A stretch of DNA of 64,000 nucleotides from Rubrivivax sp. (GCA_027487905.1 JAIYCR010000040.1:150041-214040), one strand, 5' to 3'. Positions 1 through 8,740 are shown, counted from the stretch's first letter. Made by a program: numbers and translations. The notes: generated from the sequence alone by a model not told the origin.

Positions 1-57
1 CGTCCGGCCGAACTGCTGGCCAGCGACCTGCTGCGCCGCGCCTACCTGGGCCTGTGA
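1..57 (+). CDS. C-terminal end of a probable branched-chain amino acid ABC transporter ATPase (LivF-like), 5' partial
   Basis: Only the last 18 codons are present, ending at a TGA at 55-57. The tail contains AELLAS and ends RRAYLGL, which resembles the C-terminus of LivF/LivG-type ATPases. Such an ATPase would energise uptake of an amino acid or small carboxylate. The next gene's GTG overlaps this stop, so the transporter probably heads the catabolic operon that follows. The call rests on a short tail and could be wrong. Confidence 0.45.
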   Translation, partial: RPAELLASDLLRRAYLGL

Positions 58-1328
58 GCATGGGATCGCCGGCCACGCTGGCCCAGAAGCTCGTCGCCAG
101 GGCTGCCGGGCGCGAGCAGGTGCGGCCTGGCGAGTTCGTCGATTGCGAGGTCGACCTGGCCATGTTCCACGACTCCAGCGGCCCCAGGCGCCTGGCGCCC
201 TTGCTCAAGGAGCTGGGTGCGCAGGTGCGCGACCCGTCCCGCCTGGTGCTGGTGCTCGACCACTACGTGCCCGAGCGCGACGAGGAATCCCGGCGCATCG
301 TGCGCATCGCCCGCGACTGGGCGGCCGAGACCGGGCTTGCGCACGTGCACGACTCCATCGGCATCTGCCATGTGGTGCTGCCCCGGCAGGGCCATCTCAA
401 GCCTGGCCTCTTTGGCGTGGGCGGCGACTCCCACTCGCCCACCGCGGGTGCCTTCGGCGCCTATTTCTTCGGCATCGGCGCCACCGAGATGCTGGGCGTG
501 GTGGTGACCGGGCGCATCTGGCTGGAGGTGCCCGAGACGCTGGAGGTGCGCATCGACGGCCGCCTGGCCGACGGCGTCTCGGCCAAGGACGCGATGCTCG
601 CGCTGATCGGCCGTCTGGGCATGAACGGCGGCCGCTATCGGGCGGTGGAGTTCACCGGCAGCGGCGTGGCGGCCCTGGGCATGGCCGAGCGCATGACCCT
701 TTGCAACATGACGGCCGAGCTCGGCGCTCAAACCGGCCTGGTGGCGCCGGATGCCACCACGCTGCGCTGGCTGGCCGACCGGGGCGTGACAGTGGCCGAC
801 GCCGCCCGCTGGCAGTCCGACCCGCAGGCTCCCTATGGCGAGACGCAGCACCTGGACGGCGCGCGGCTTGCGCCGCAGGTGGCCTTGCCGCACAGCCCGG
901 CCAATGCCCGGCCGGTGACCGAAGCGGCGGGCACACCGGTGTCGGTGGCCTACATCGGCGCCTGCACCGGCGCGAAGTTCGAGGACCTGCAGGCCGCCGC
1001 GCGCGTGCTGCGCGGTCGCCGCGTGGCCGCGGGCGTGTCGCTGCTCGTCGCACCGGCCAGCGTGGAAGACACCGCCCAGGCCGAGCGCGACGGCAGCCTG
1101 GGCGCGCTTCTGGCGGCGGGCGCGACGCTGCTGCCCACCGGCTGCGGCGCCTGCGCGGGCTATGGCAGCCGCATCCCCGACGACGTCAACGTCATCTCCA
1201 GCACCGCCCGCAACTTCCGGGGTCGGATGGGTTCGCCTTCGGCGCGCGTGTTCCTCGGCTCGCCCTTCACGGTGGCGGCCTCTGCGCTTCGCGGCGTCAT
1301 CACCGACCCGCGCGAGGTGCTGGCATGA
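54..1328 (+). CDS. Aconitase-family hydro-lyase, large subunit (LeuC/DmdA-like)
   Basis: The 424-residue protein belongs to the aconitase/3-isopropylmalate dehydratase large-subunit family, which hydrates or dehydrates a polycarboxylate using a [4Fe-4S] cluster. The three cluster ligands are visible: Cys304 in GACTGAKFEDL and Cys364/Cys367 in GCGACAGYG. A typical STARNFRGRMGSP substrate-loop segment follows. The GTG start at 54 overlaps the upstream stop, matching the overlaps throughout this operon; an ATG at 60 is the alternative. The small subunit is encoded next with an ATGA overlap. The surrounding genes are catabolic, so 3-isopropylmalate dehydration for leucine synthesis is unlikely. 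A 2,3-dimethylmalate dehydratase-like role is suggested by the lyase at the end of the operon, but the substrate is inferred. Confidence 0.85.
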   Translation: MSMGSPATLAQKLVARAAGREQVRPGEFVDCEVDLAMFHDSSGPRRLAPLLKELGAQVRDPSRLVLVLDHYVPERDEESRRIVRIARDWAAETGLAHVHDSIGICHVVLPRQGHLKPGLFGVGGDSHSPTAGAFGAYFFGIGATEMLGVVVTGRIWLEVPETLEVRIDGRLADGVSAKDAMLALIGRLGMNGGRYRAVEFTGSGVAALGMAERMTLCNMTAELGAQTGLVAPDATTLRWLADRGVTVADAARWQSDPQAPYGETQHLDGARLAPQVALPHSPANARPVTEAAGTPVSVAYIGACTGAKFEDLQAAARVLRGRRVAAGVSLLVAPASVEDTAQAERDGSLGALLAAGATLLPTGCGACAGYGSRIPDDVNVISSTARNFRGRMGSPSARVFLGSPFTVAASALRGVITDPREVLA

Positions 1329-1846
1329 AGGACGAAGCGCGAGCCGCCGCCGCCGCCTTGCACCGCGTCTGGCGGCTGCCCGCCGATGTGGACACCGACC
1401 AGCTCGCGCCAGGCCACACGATGAAGCACGGGCTGGAGATCACGGCCCGCCATTGCCTGGAGGCGGTGCGTCCTGATTTCGCATCGGGCGTGCTGCCGGG
1501 CGACGTGATCGTGGCCGGGCCGGCCTTCGGCATCGGCTCGTCGCGCGAACAGGCCGCGTCGGTGCTGGTGCACCTGGGCGTGGCCGCGGTGATCGCGCCT
1601 TCCTTCAGCGGCCTCTTCCAGCGCAATGCCTTCAACGTGGGCTTGCTGGTGCTGTGCTGCGAGCAGGCCGGCGAGCTCCACGAGGGCGAACGCATCGCCT
1701 TCGACGCACGCGCCGGCGAAGTGAGCACCGGCGACGGGCGAACGCTGCCCTGCCGCCCGATTCCTGATTTCCTGTTGCAGATGGTCCGGGCCGGCGGCCT
1801 GCTGCCGCTGCTCAGACAACGCCTCGCGGAGGGGCTGAACCCATGA
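1325..1846 (+). CDS. Aconitase-family hydro-lyase, small subunit (LeuD/DmdB-like)
   Basis: This 173-residue swivelling-domain subunit partners the preceding large subunit. Family motifs are VDTDQLAPG near the N-terminus, GIGSSREQA near residues 68-76 (LeuD has GCGSSREHA), and a segment corresponding to FFRN/NG of LeuD (FQRNAFNVGLL). Length matches LeuD-type small subunits. The ATG at 1325 overlaps the large-subunit stop (ATGA), so the subunits are probably made by coupled translation. The substrate is unknown. Confidence 0.85.
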   Translation: MKDEARAAAAALHRVWRLPADVDTDQLAPGHTMKHGLEITARHCLEAVRPDFASGVLPGDVIVAGPAFGIGSSREQAASVLVHLGVAAVIAPSFSGLFQRNAFNVGLLVLCCEQAGELHEGERIAFDARAGEVSTGDGRTLPCRPIPDFLLQMVRAGGLLPLLRQRLAEGLNP

Positions 1847-3591
1847 ACGATGCCCCGTCGGGCCTGGACCCGGTGACCCTGGCCGTGCTGAAGGGCCGGC
1901 TCGAACAGATCGCCGACGAGATGGATGCGACGCTGTACCGCAGCGCCTTCAACCCCATCATCGCCGAGGCGCACGACGCCTGCCACGGGCTGTACGACGC
2001 CGCGAGCGGCGACACGCTGGTGCAGGGCAAGTCGGGGCTGCCGGTGTTCGTCGGCGCGATGGCCTTCGCCGTGCGCGCGGCCATGGCCACCGCCCAGCGG
2101 CGAGGTGGCTGGCGCGACGGCGACGTCTGGCTCTTCAACGACCCCTACGAGGGCGGCACCCACGCCAACGACTTCAAGCTGGTGCGCCCGCTCTTCCACC
2201 GCGGCCGGCTGGTGTGCCACCTGGCCTCGGCAGCGCACTGGCATGACGTGGGCGGCGCGGTGCCGGGCAACTACAACCCCACCGCCACCGAATGCTGGCA
2301 GGAGGCGGTGCAGATCCCGCCGGTGCGCATCGTCCGCGAAGGGGTGCTCGACGAAGACGTGCTGGACATCCTGAAGGCCAACACCCGCCTGCCCGACAGC
2401 CTGCGCGGCGACCTCGCCGGACAGCTCGCCGCGCTCGAGCTGGGTGCCCGGCGCGCCACCGAGCTGCTCGACGAGCAGGGCGTGGACACGGTGCTGGCGG
2501 TGCTGGCCCAGTTGCGCACCCGTGCCCAGCGGCTGATGCGCGAGCATGTCGCGGCGCTGCCCGATGGCCATTGGCGCTTCGACGACCAGCTGGACAACGA
2601 CGGCGTGGAGGACAGGCCGCTGGCCATCGCGCTGGACCTGAGCGTGCAGGGGGACCGGCTGACGCTGGATTTCTCCCGCAGCAGCCCGGCTTGCGCAGGC
2701 CCGGTGAACATCTCGCGGGCCACCGCGGTGGCGGCCTGCTATGTGGCGCTCAAGCACCTGTTTCCCGACGTCCCGGCCAATGCGGGTGTGCTCGATGCGG
2801 TGGACATCGTCATTCCGCCCGGTCTGGTCATCTCGGCCAGCCGGCCGCGCCCGGTGGGCGGCTACACCGAGACCATCCTGCGCATGATCGACGTCGTCTT
2901 CGGTGCGGCGGCGCAGGCCGACCCGTCGCGAGCCACCGGGCATGCCTATGGAACGATCAACGCGCTGTCGGTGGCCGGTCACCGCAGCGACGCTGCCCGC
3001 CTCGGACAACGCTGGGTGATGTTCAGCTTCTTCGGCGGCGGCCACGGCGGCCATCCCGACGGCGACGGTCTGAACCATGGCAACGCCCCGATCTCCATGG
3101 CCACCATCCCGCCGCTGGAGATCCTCGAGGCGGCCTACCCGGTGCGCTTCACCCAGTGGTCGCTGCGCGAGGGTTCGGGCGGCGACGGCACCCACCGAGG
3201 CGGCCTGGGGGCGGTCTACGAGATCGAGCTGCTCGAGCAGTCGGCCGAGGCCTTCCTCTTCGGGGAACGCGCGCGGTCGGCACCCAAGGGCGTGGCCGGC
3301 GGCGGCAATGGCGCGCTCAACCGCTTCTCCTGGCGCGAGGACGGCCAGTGGAAGCTGCCGCCCATGGGCTCGAAGATCACCGGCATCCGCCTGAAGCGAG
3401 GCGACCGCCTGCGCCTGGAGACGCCCGGCGGCGGTGGCTGGGGCCCGCCCGAGGGGCGCGATGCAAAGGCCCGCGCGCGGGATGCGGCCCTCGGGCATGC
3501 GCCGGCTCCTGCTACGCCATCCACGCCGTCCACGCCGTCCACGCCATCCACGCCATCCACGCGATCCACCCCGGCCGGAGACGCCCGATGA
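1843..3591 (+). CDS. hyuB: Hydantoinase B/oxoprolinase family protein (HyuB)
   Basis: The 582-residue protein matches the HyuB/acetone carboxylase alpha/5-oxoprolinase C-half family from its N-terminal DPVTLAVLKGRLEQIADEM to the GGGGWG motif near residue 530. It is paired with HyuA, as in ATP-dependent N-methylhydantoinase and caprolactamase. The start overlaps the previous stop (ATGA at 1843). The last ~30 residues are an alanine/proline tail built on a repeated Thr-Pro-Ser unit and lie beyond the catalytic fold. The substrate cannot be read from sequence; the isochorismatase-fold neighbour recalls the N-methylhydantoin to N-carbamoylsarcosine pathway. Confidence 0.88.
   Translation: MNDAPSGLDPVTLAVLKGRLEQIADEMDATLYRSAFNPIIAEAHDACHGLYDAASGDTLVQGKSGLPVFVGAMAFAVRAAMATAQRRGGWRDGDVWLFNDPYEGGTHANDFKLVRPLFHRGRLVCHLASAAHWHDVGGAVPGNYNPTATECWQEAVQIPPVRIVREGVLDEDVLDILKANTRLPDSLRGDLAGQLAALELGARRATELLDEQGVDTVLAVLAQLRTRAQRLMREHVAALPDGHWRFDDQLDNDGVEDRPLAIALDLSVQGDRLTLDFSRSSPACAGPVNISRATAVAACYVALKHLFPDVPANAGVLDAVDIVIPPGLVISASRPRPVGGYTETILRMIDVVFGAAAQADPSRATGHAYGTINALSVAGHRSDAARLGQRWVMFSFFGGGHGGHPDGDGLNHGNAPISMATIPPLEILEAAYPVRFTQWSLREGSGGDGTHRGGLGAVYEIELLEQSAEAFLFGERARSAPKGVAGGGNGALNRFSWREDGQWKLPPMGSKITGIRLKRGDRLRLETPGGGGWGPPEGRDAKARARDAALGHAPAPATPSTPSTPSTPSTPSTRSTPAGDAR
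3514..3567 (+). repeat. Six tandem 9-bp units inside hyuB
   Basis: Six near-identical 9-bp units (ACGCCATCC or ACGCCGTCC, the last ACGCGATCC) run head to tail and encode Thr-Pro-Ser repeats at the HyuB C-terminus. Because the unit is a multiple of three, copy-number change would lengthen or shorten the tail without a frameshift. Confidence 0.9.
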
Positions 3592-5663
3592 GCGCCGACA
3601 CCCCGCGCACCGTCGTCGGCGTCGACGTCGGTGGCACCTTCACCGACCTCTTCGTGCTCGACGAGGCCCAGGGCAGCGCCCGCATCGTCAAGGTGCCCTC
3701 CACCCGCGGCGAGGAAGCCCGCGGCTTCATGAACGGCATCGCGCGCAGCGCTGCCCAGGCCGGCGCCATCGCGACCATCGTGCACGGCACCACCGTGGCG
3801 ACGAACGCGCTGCTCGAACGCAAGGTGGCCCGCACCGGGCTCATCACCACCCGCGGCTTTCGCGACGTGCTGGAGATGCGCCGCCGTGACCGGCCGCAGA
3901 CCTGGGGCCTGCGAGGCCAGTTCGAGCCGGTGATCCCGCGCGACCTTCGCCTGGAGGTCGACGAGCGGGTGCTGGCCGACGGCTCGGTGCTGCAGCCGGT
4001 GGACGAGGAGGCCGTGCGCGAGGCGGCCCGGGCCCTGCTGCGCTCCGGCTGCGAGGCGGTGTGCGTGTTCTTCGTGAACGCCTATGCCAATCCGGCCAAC
4101 GAACGCCGGGCGGCCGAAGCGGTTCGCTCGGTGTGGCCGAACGCCTTCGTCACGGCCGCAGCCGAGGTGCTGCCGGAGATCCGCGAGTTCGAGCGTTGCT
4201 CCACCGCGGTGCTGAACACCGCGCTGCAGCCGGTGGTGGGCCGCTACCTCAGGCGCCTGCAGGCCGACCTGGGTGCGCAGGGCTTCGCGGGCGAGCTGCT
4301 GGTGGTGCAGAGCAACGGCGGCACGATGTCGCTGGACACGGCCTGCGAGCGACCGGTGGCCACGGCCCTGTCGGGGCCGGCGGCGGGCGTCATCGCCTGC
4401 GCGGCCATCGCGCGGGCCGCCGGCTTCGAGAACGTGATCACAGGGGACATGGGGGGCACCTCCTTCGACGTCTCGCTGATCGCCGGCGGCGCACCGGCGC
4501 TGGCCGAGCAGACCGCCATCGACTTCGGGCTGGTGGTGCGCTCGCCGATGGTTCGCATCGAGACCATCGGCGCGGGCGGCGGGTCCATCGCGTCGGTGGA
4601 TGCGGGTGGCCTGCTGCAGGTGGGGCCGGAGTCGGCCGGCAGCGTGCCGGGGCCGGCCTGCTACGGGCGCGGCAACGAACGCCCGACGGTGACCGATGCG
4701 AACGTGCTGCTCGGCCGCATCGCCGCCGACCGGCCGCTGGGCGGCGGGCTGCTCGCGGCGCTGGACATCGAACTCGCACGTCGCGCCATCGAGACGCACG
4801 TGGCCGGACCGCTGGGGCTGCCCGTGCTGGCCGCGGCCGAGGCCATCCTGAGCGTGGCCGACGCCCGCATGGCCGGTGCGGTGCGCGTGGTGTCCATCGA
4901 GCGGGGCCACGATCCCCGCCGGTTCGCCTACATGCCCTTCGGCGGCGGCGGGGCGCTGCATGTGTGCGCCATGATGCGGGCCATCGGTTGCAGCACCGGC
5001 CTGGTGCCGCGCTATCCGGGCGTCACCTCGGCGCTGGGCTGCGTGATGGCCGACCTGCGGCACGATGGCGTGCGCACCGTGTCGCGGCCGCTGGCCGACG
5101 TCGATTTCCCCGCGCTGCACGCTGCTGTGGATGCCATGGCCGGCGAGGCCCGGCGGCGCATCGCTTCGGCCGGCGTGTCGGTGGTGGCCGAGCACGAGCG
5201 CATCGAGCTGGACATGCTCTACACCGGGCAGACGCACACGCTGCGGGTGGCCGTGGAGCGCAGCGCGCTCCATGCCGATGGCGTGGCCAGGGCCTTCGCG
5301 GTGGCCTATCGCGAAGCCTTCGGCGCGACGCTGGAGGGCATCGCCCCCCGCGTGGTGAACCTGCGCTATGCGCGCATCGGCGAACGCCCCCGCTTCGACC
5401 TGGCGGTGCTGGCGCCCACGAGCACCGCGATGCCCGCCCCGCAGGGCCTGCAGCCCGTCCACCACGCCGGCCGGTGGTGGGACGCGGTTCGATACGCCCG
5501 GCTCGAACTGCCCGCCGGTGCCCGCATCGCGGGCCCGGCCATCCTCGAGCAACCCGACACCACCGTCTGGCTGGAGCCGGGCTTCGAGGCCCGGGTGGAT
5601 GCGCTGGGCAACCTGGTGATCCGCAGCGTGCAGGCCGCCGCCTCGACCCCCGCCACGACTTGA
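3588..5663 (+). CDS. hyuA: Hydantoinase/oxoprolinase A family ATPase (HyuA)
   Basis: The 691-residue protein begins with the ASKHA-type phosphate-binding loop VGVDVGGTFTDLFVL and keeps the family signatures HGTTVATNALLER and GDMGGTSFDVSLI, plus a glycine-rich GAGGGS segment mid-protein. HyuA proteins bind ATP and, with HyuB, phosphorylate and open or carboxylate a cyclic amide or carbonyl substrate. Length is normal for HyuA. Its ATG overlaps the hyuB stop. N-methylhydantoinase, caprolactamase and acetone-carboxylase-like roles are all possible; no acetone carboxylase gamma subunit gene lies nearby, which argues against the last. Confidence 0.88.
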   Translation: MSADTPRTVVGVDVGGTFTDLFVLDEAQGSARIVKVPSTRGEEARGFMNGIARSAAQAGAIATIVHGTTVATNALLERKVARTGLITTRGFRDVLEMRRRDRPQTWGLRGQFEPVIPRDLRLEVDERVLADGSVLQPVDEEAVREAARALLRSGCEAVCVFFVNAYANPANERRAAEAVRSVWPNAFVTAAAEVLPEIREFERCSTAVLNTALQPVVGRYLRRLQADLGAQGFAGELLVVQSNGGTMSLDTACERPVATALSGPAAGVIACAAIARAAGFENVITGDMGGTSFDVSLIAGGAPALAEQTAIDFGLVVRSPMVRIETIGAGGGSIASVDAGGLLQVGPESAGSVPGPACYGRGNERPTVTDANVLLGRIAADRPLGGGLLAALDIELARRAIETHVAGPLGLPVLAAAEAILSVADARMAGAVRVVSIERGHDPRRFAYMPFGGGGALHVCAMMRAIGCSTGLVPRYPGVTSALGCVMADLRHDGVRTVSRPLADVDFPALHAAVDAMAGEARRRIASAGVSVVAEHERIELDMLYTGQTHTLRVAVERSALHADGVARAFAVAYREAFGATLEGIAPRVVNLRYARIGERPRFDLAVLAPTSTAMPAPQGLQPVHHAGRWWDAVRYARLELPAGARIAGPAILEQPDTTVWLEPGFEARVDALGNLVIRSVQAAASTPATT

Positions 5664-5665
5664 CC

Positions 5666-6307
5666 ATGACGCTGCCCCTGGACCCCCGACGGACCGCGCT
5701 CATCGTGGTCGACCTGCAGAACGACTTCCTCGCGCCCGACGGCGCCTATGCCCGGGGCGGCCTGGCAAGCGAGGCCGCACGGGCCCTGCCCCAACGCCTG
5801 CTGCCGCTGGCCAGGCGGCTGCGCCAGGCCGGCGGCATGGTCGTGGCGAGCCGCTTCACGCTCTGGCCGGACGCTGAGGGCGAACCGATGGTCTCGCCGC
5901 ACCTGCGTGCGCTTCGTCCCTTCCTCGTGCGCGGAGACTTCGCCCCCGGCAGCCCAGGCCAGGCGGTGGTGGAGGCGCTGGCGCCTTGCATCGATGTCGC
6001 GGTCGACAAGGTGGCCTATTCGGCCTTCTTCAACACGCAGCTCGACTGGGTGCTGCGCCATGCGGGCATCGACACCGTCGCGGTCTGCGGCATCGTCACC
6101 AACGGCGGCGTGGCCAGCACGGCGCGCGACGCGCACGTCCGTGAATACCGGGTGATCACCGTCTCAGACGGCTGTGCCGCCTTCCGTGCCGAGGCGCACG
6201 CGGCGAGCCTGGCGGACCTGGCCAGCGTGGGGGAGGTGACGGACTGCGGATCCTTGATTCAGCGCCTCGCGCAGAGGGCGCCGGGACGTGCGCCTGGCCC
6301 GGCATGA
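5666..6307 (+). CDS. Isochorismatase-fold hydrolase lacking the catalytic cysteine
   Basis: The 213-residue protein has the isochorismatase fold: Asp16 in ALIVVDLQNDF, Lys115 in VDKVAYSAF, and the segment GIVTNGGVASTARDA near residues 142-156. In cysteine amidohydrolases of this family (N-carbamoylsarcosine amidase, maleamate amidase, nicotinamidase) the residue three after this Thr is the nucleophilic Cys; here it is Gly148. True isochorismatases also lack that Cys. The gene starts 2 bases after the hyuA stop and would, by context, act on the product of HyuAB, but an amidase mechanism is doubtful. Confidence 0.8.
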   Translation: MTLPLDPRRTALIVVDLQNDFLAPDGAYARGGLASEAARALPQRLLPLARRLRQAGGMVVASRFTLWPDAEGEPMVSPHLRALRPFLVRGDFAPGSPGQAVVEALAPCIDVAVDKVAYSAFFNTQLDWVLRHAGIDTVAVCGIVTNGGVASTARDAHVREYRVITVSDGCAAFRAEAHAASLADLASVGEVTDCGSLIQRLAQRAPGRAPGPA

Positions 6308-7725
6308 CCAGCCTGATGAGAGGGTCTGCGCCTGCCCCCCAGCCGTCCCGTCGGGGTCCGACGGTCGTCCGGGCGACGGCCATGCCGGCGGATGCGGTCC
6401 GGGTGGAAGCGGCCATCGTCGGCGCCGGCGCCTGCGGCCTGGTGGCCGCGCTCGGTCTTCGCGATGCCGGCATCGAATGCCTGGTGCTGGAGCGGGATGC
6501 CGCGCCGCGCGGCTCGACCGCGCTGTCCTCGGGCTTCGTGCCGGCCGCGGGCACGGCGGTGCAGCGCGCCGCAGGCATCGCCGACGACCCGTCCGGCTTC
6601 GCCCGGGACATCCAGGCCAAGGCGAAGGGCCGTGCAGCCCCGGTGCTGGTGGACGCCTACGCGCGGGCCATCGGCCCGGCGATCGACCACCTGATGCAGC
6701 GCCATGGCCTGGGCTTCGAACTGCTGGACGGCTTTCTCTATCCGGGCCACTCGGTGCGGCGCATGCACGCGCTGCCCGAACGAACCGGTGCAGCGCTGGC
6801 CATGGCACTGGAAGCCGCCGCGCTTCGGTCAGGCGCGGACCTGCTGACGCAGGCCAGGGTCGTCGAGTTGTGGTGCGACGCTTCGCAGCGCGTGATCGGA
6901 CTGGGCTTCGAGCGGCCGGACGGCCGCCTGGAGCACCTGGCCTGCGAGGCGGTGCTGCTTGCCTGCAACGGCTATGGCGGCAACCGGGAACGGGTGCGCC
7001 AGTGGCTTCCCGCCATGGCCGATGCCGTCTACGGCGGCCATGTGGGCAACGACGGCAGCGCGGTGGCCTGGGGCGAAGCCCTGGGTGCGGCGCTCGCCGA
7101 CCTGGGCGGCTACCAGGGCCACGGCTCGTGGGCGGTGCCCCAGGGCACCCTCATTACCTGGGCACCGATGACCGAAGGTGCCATCCAGGTGAATGCCCAG
7201 GGGCAGCGCTTCCACGACGAGACCGAGGGCTATTCGGAGGCGGCGGTGCGGGTGCTGTCCCAACCGGGTGGCGTGGCCTGGAACCTCTACGACGACGCCC
7301 TGCTGGCGCTGGCGCGGCGCTTCCCCGACTTCCGCGACGCCGAGGCGGCCGGTGCTGTGCGCACCGCTGCGGATGCGCCGGCGCTGGCCCGGCTGATTGG
7401 CTGCGACGCGGCGGTGCTGCAGGCCACGCTGGCCACCGTCCCGCGGCTTCGCCCGCCCTTCCATGCGGTGCGGGTGACGGGCTCGCTCTTCCACACCCAG
7501 GGCGGACTGGACATCGATGGCCACTGCCGGGTGCTCGATGCCCGGGGCCGCGCCTTTGCCAACCTGCTCGCCGCCGGTGGCGCCGCCCGCGGCGTGTCCG
7601 GCGACGCGGTCTGGGGCTACCTGTCCGGCAACGGCCTGCTCAGTGCGGTGGCCGGCGGCGCCATTGCCGCCCGCACGATGGCCGCGATGCTGCGAACCAC
7701 CGGAGCCAAAACCGATGCACGCTGA
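6304..7725 (+). CDS. FAD-dependent oxidoreductase, fumarate reductase/TcuA type
   Basis: This 473-residue flavoprotein has a Rossmann dinucleotide-binding motif (AIVGAGACGLVAAL) beginning near residue 38, an acidic residue ending the second strand (VLERD), and a C-terminal FAD segment (NLLAAGGAARGVSG). It falls in the FAD_binding_2 family with fumarate reductases, ketosteroid dehydrogenases and tricarballylate dehydrogenase. In this operon an alpha,beta-dehydrogenation or reduction of a dicarboxylate is plausible. The ATG at 6304 overlaps the upstream stop; an ATG at 6382 would remove a low-complexity 26-residue leader and is a real alternative. Confidence 0.82.
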   Translation: MTSLMRGSAPAPQPSRRGPTVVRATAMPADAVRVEAAIVGAGACGLVAALGLRDAGIECLVLERDAAPRGSTALSSGFVPAAGTAVQRAAGIADDPSGFARDIQAKAKGRAAPVLVDAYARAIGPAIDHLMQRHGLGFELLDGFLYPGHSVRRMHALPERTGAALAMALEAAALRSGADLLTQARVVELWCDASQRVIGLGFERPDGRLEHLACEAVLLACNGYGGNRERVRQWLPAMADAVYGGHVGNDGSAVAWGEALGAALADLGGYQGHGSWAVPQGTLITWAPMTEGAIQVNAQGQRFHDETEGYSEAAVRVLSQPGGVAWNLYDDALLALARRFPDFRDAEAAGAVRTAADAPALARLIGCDAAVLQATLATVPRLRPPFHAVRVTGSLFHTQGGLDIDGHCRVLDARGRAFANLLAAGGAARGVSGDAVWGYLSGNGLLSAVAGGAIAARTMAAMLRTTGAKTDAR

Positions 7726-8620
7726 ACACGAGCTGAACAAACGCCTGGCCGAGCCGCGGCTGCTGCTGGCCCCGGGCGTGTACGACGCCTTGTCGGCGCT
7801 GCTCGCGCAGCAGGCCGGCTTCGAGGCGCTGTACCTGTCGGGCGCTTCCATCGCCTACACACGGCTGGGCCGGTCGGATGTCGGCCTGACCACCTTCAGC
7901 GAGGTGCAGCAGGTGCTGGAGAGCATCACCGACCGGGTGGATCTGCCCGTCATCGTCGATGCCGACACCGGCTTTGGCAATGCCTTGAACGTCCAGCGCA
8001 CGGTGCGCGGGCTGGAGCGCGCCGGGGCCGCGATGGTGCAGCTGGAGGACCAGACCTTCCCCAAGCGCTGCGGCCACCTCGATGGCAAGTCGCTGGTGCC
8101 GGTGGCGGAGATGTGCGGCAAGCTCGATGCGGCGCTGGACGCCCGCCAGAAGGCGTCCACGCTGCTGCTCGCCCGCACCGATGCGGTGGCGGTGGAGGGG
8201 CTGGAGGCCGCGTTCGACCGGGCCGAGCGCTACCTGGAACGGGGTGTGGATGCGCTGTTCATCGAAGCACTTCGCACACCCGAGCAGATGGACGCTGCCT
8301 GCCAGCGCTTCGGCCGGCGCGTTCCGCTGCTGGCCAACATGGTGGAGGGCGGCAAGACGCCGGTGCAGGACGCGGCCACGCTGCAATCGCGCGGCTTTCG
8401 CATCGCCATCTTTCCCGGTGCCACGGTGCGCGTGCTGGCGCATGCGCTGCAGCGCTACTTCGCCGATCTGCAACAGGCCGGCGGCACCCAGGGCTGGCGC
8501 GAACGCATGCTCGACTTCGACGGATTGAACCGGGTCATCGGCACGCCTGAGCTGATGGAGCACGCCCGCCGCTTCGACGGCGAAGGGCGGGCGGCGTCCG
8601 AAGCGCGGACGGACGGATAG
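7715..8620 (+). CDS. Isocitrate lyase/PEP mutase family C-C lyase (methylisocitrate or dimethylmalate lyase-like)
   Basis: The 301-residue TIM-barrel protein has metal-binding Asp82 and Asp84 in VDADTGFGN and the catalytic loop PKRCGHLDGK with Cys119. The loop Cys is present in 2-methylisocitrate and 2,3-dimethylmalate lyases and absent from oxaloacetate decarboxylases, so carbon-carbon cleavage of a substituted malate to pyruvate (or glyoxylate) plus an acid is the likeliest reaction. The start overlaps the flavoprotein gene by 11 bases. It is the last gene of the operon and would carry out the final cleavage. A prpB role is less likely because no prpC or prpD is beside it. Confidence 0.82.
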   Translation: MHAEHELNKRLAEPRLLLAPGVYDALSALLAQQAGFEALYLSGASIAYTRLGRSDVGLTTFSEVQQVLESITDRVDLPVIVDADTGFGNALNVQRTVRGLERAGAAMVQLEDQTFPKRCGHLDGKSLVPVAEMCGKLDAALDARQKASTLLLARTDAVAVEGLEAAFDRAERYLERGVDALFIEALRTPEQMDAACQRFGRRVPLLANMVEGGKTPVQDAATLQSRGFRIAIFPGATVRVLAHALQRYFADLQQAGGTQGWRERMLDFDGLNRVIGTPELMEHARRFDGEGRAASEARTDG

Positions 8621-8631
8621 AAGGCACGGAG

Positions 8632-8740
8632 CCCCGCCGCAGCGGGGGTCACAAACGAGAAACCCCGCCGCAGCGGGGGTCACAAACGAACAACCCCGCC
8701 GCAGCGGGGGTCACAAACGAACAACCCCGCCGCAGCGGGG
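8632..8740. repeat. Four tandem 31-bp hairpin repeats
   Basis: The core CCCCGCCGCAGCGGGG occurs at 8632-8647, 8663-8678, 8694-8709 and 8725-8740, exactly 31 bases apart, with linkers of the type GTCACAAACGAACAA. Each core folds as a short GC stem. The array lies between the convergent lyase and rplY genes, so it may act as a stacked transcription barrier. Confidence 0.9.

Noticed and set aside
54..1846. LeuC/LeuD for leucine biosynthesis
   Set aside because: The pair is embedded in a catabolic operon with Hyu and lyase genes and no leuB or leuA; motifs such as GACTGAK differ from the GSCTNGR typical of LeuC.
7715..8620. Oxaloacetate decarboxylase annotation for the last gene of the first operon
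   Set aside because: The KRCGH loop with Cys119 is typical of C-C lyases, while oxaloacetate decarboxylases of this family lack the Cys.
8632..8740. Regular repeats that could be mistaken for a CRISPR array
   Set aside because: The linkers between hairpins are almost identical rather than unique, the period is only 31 bases, and no cas gene is near.
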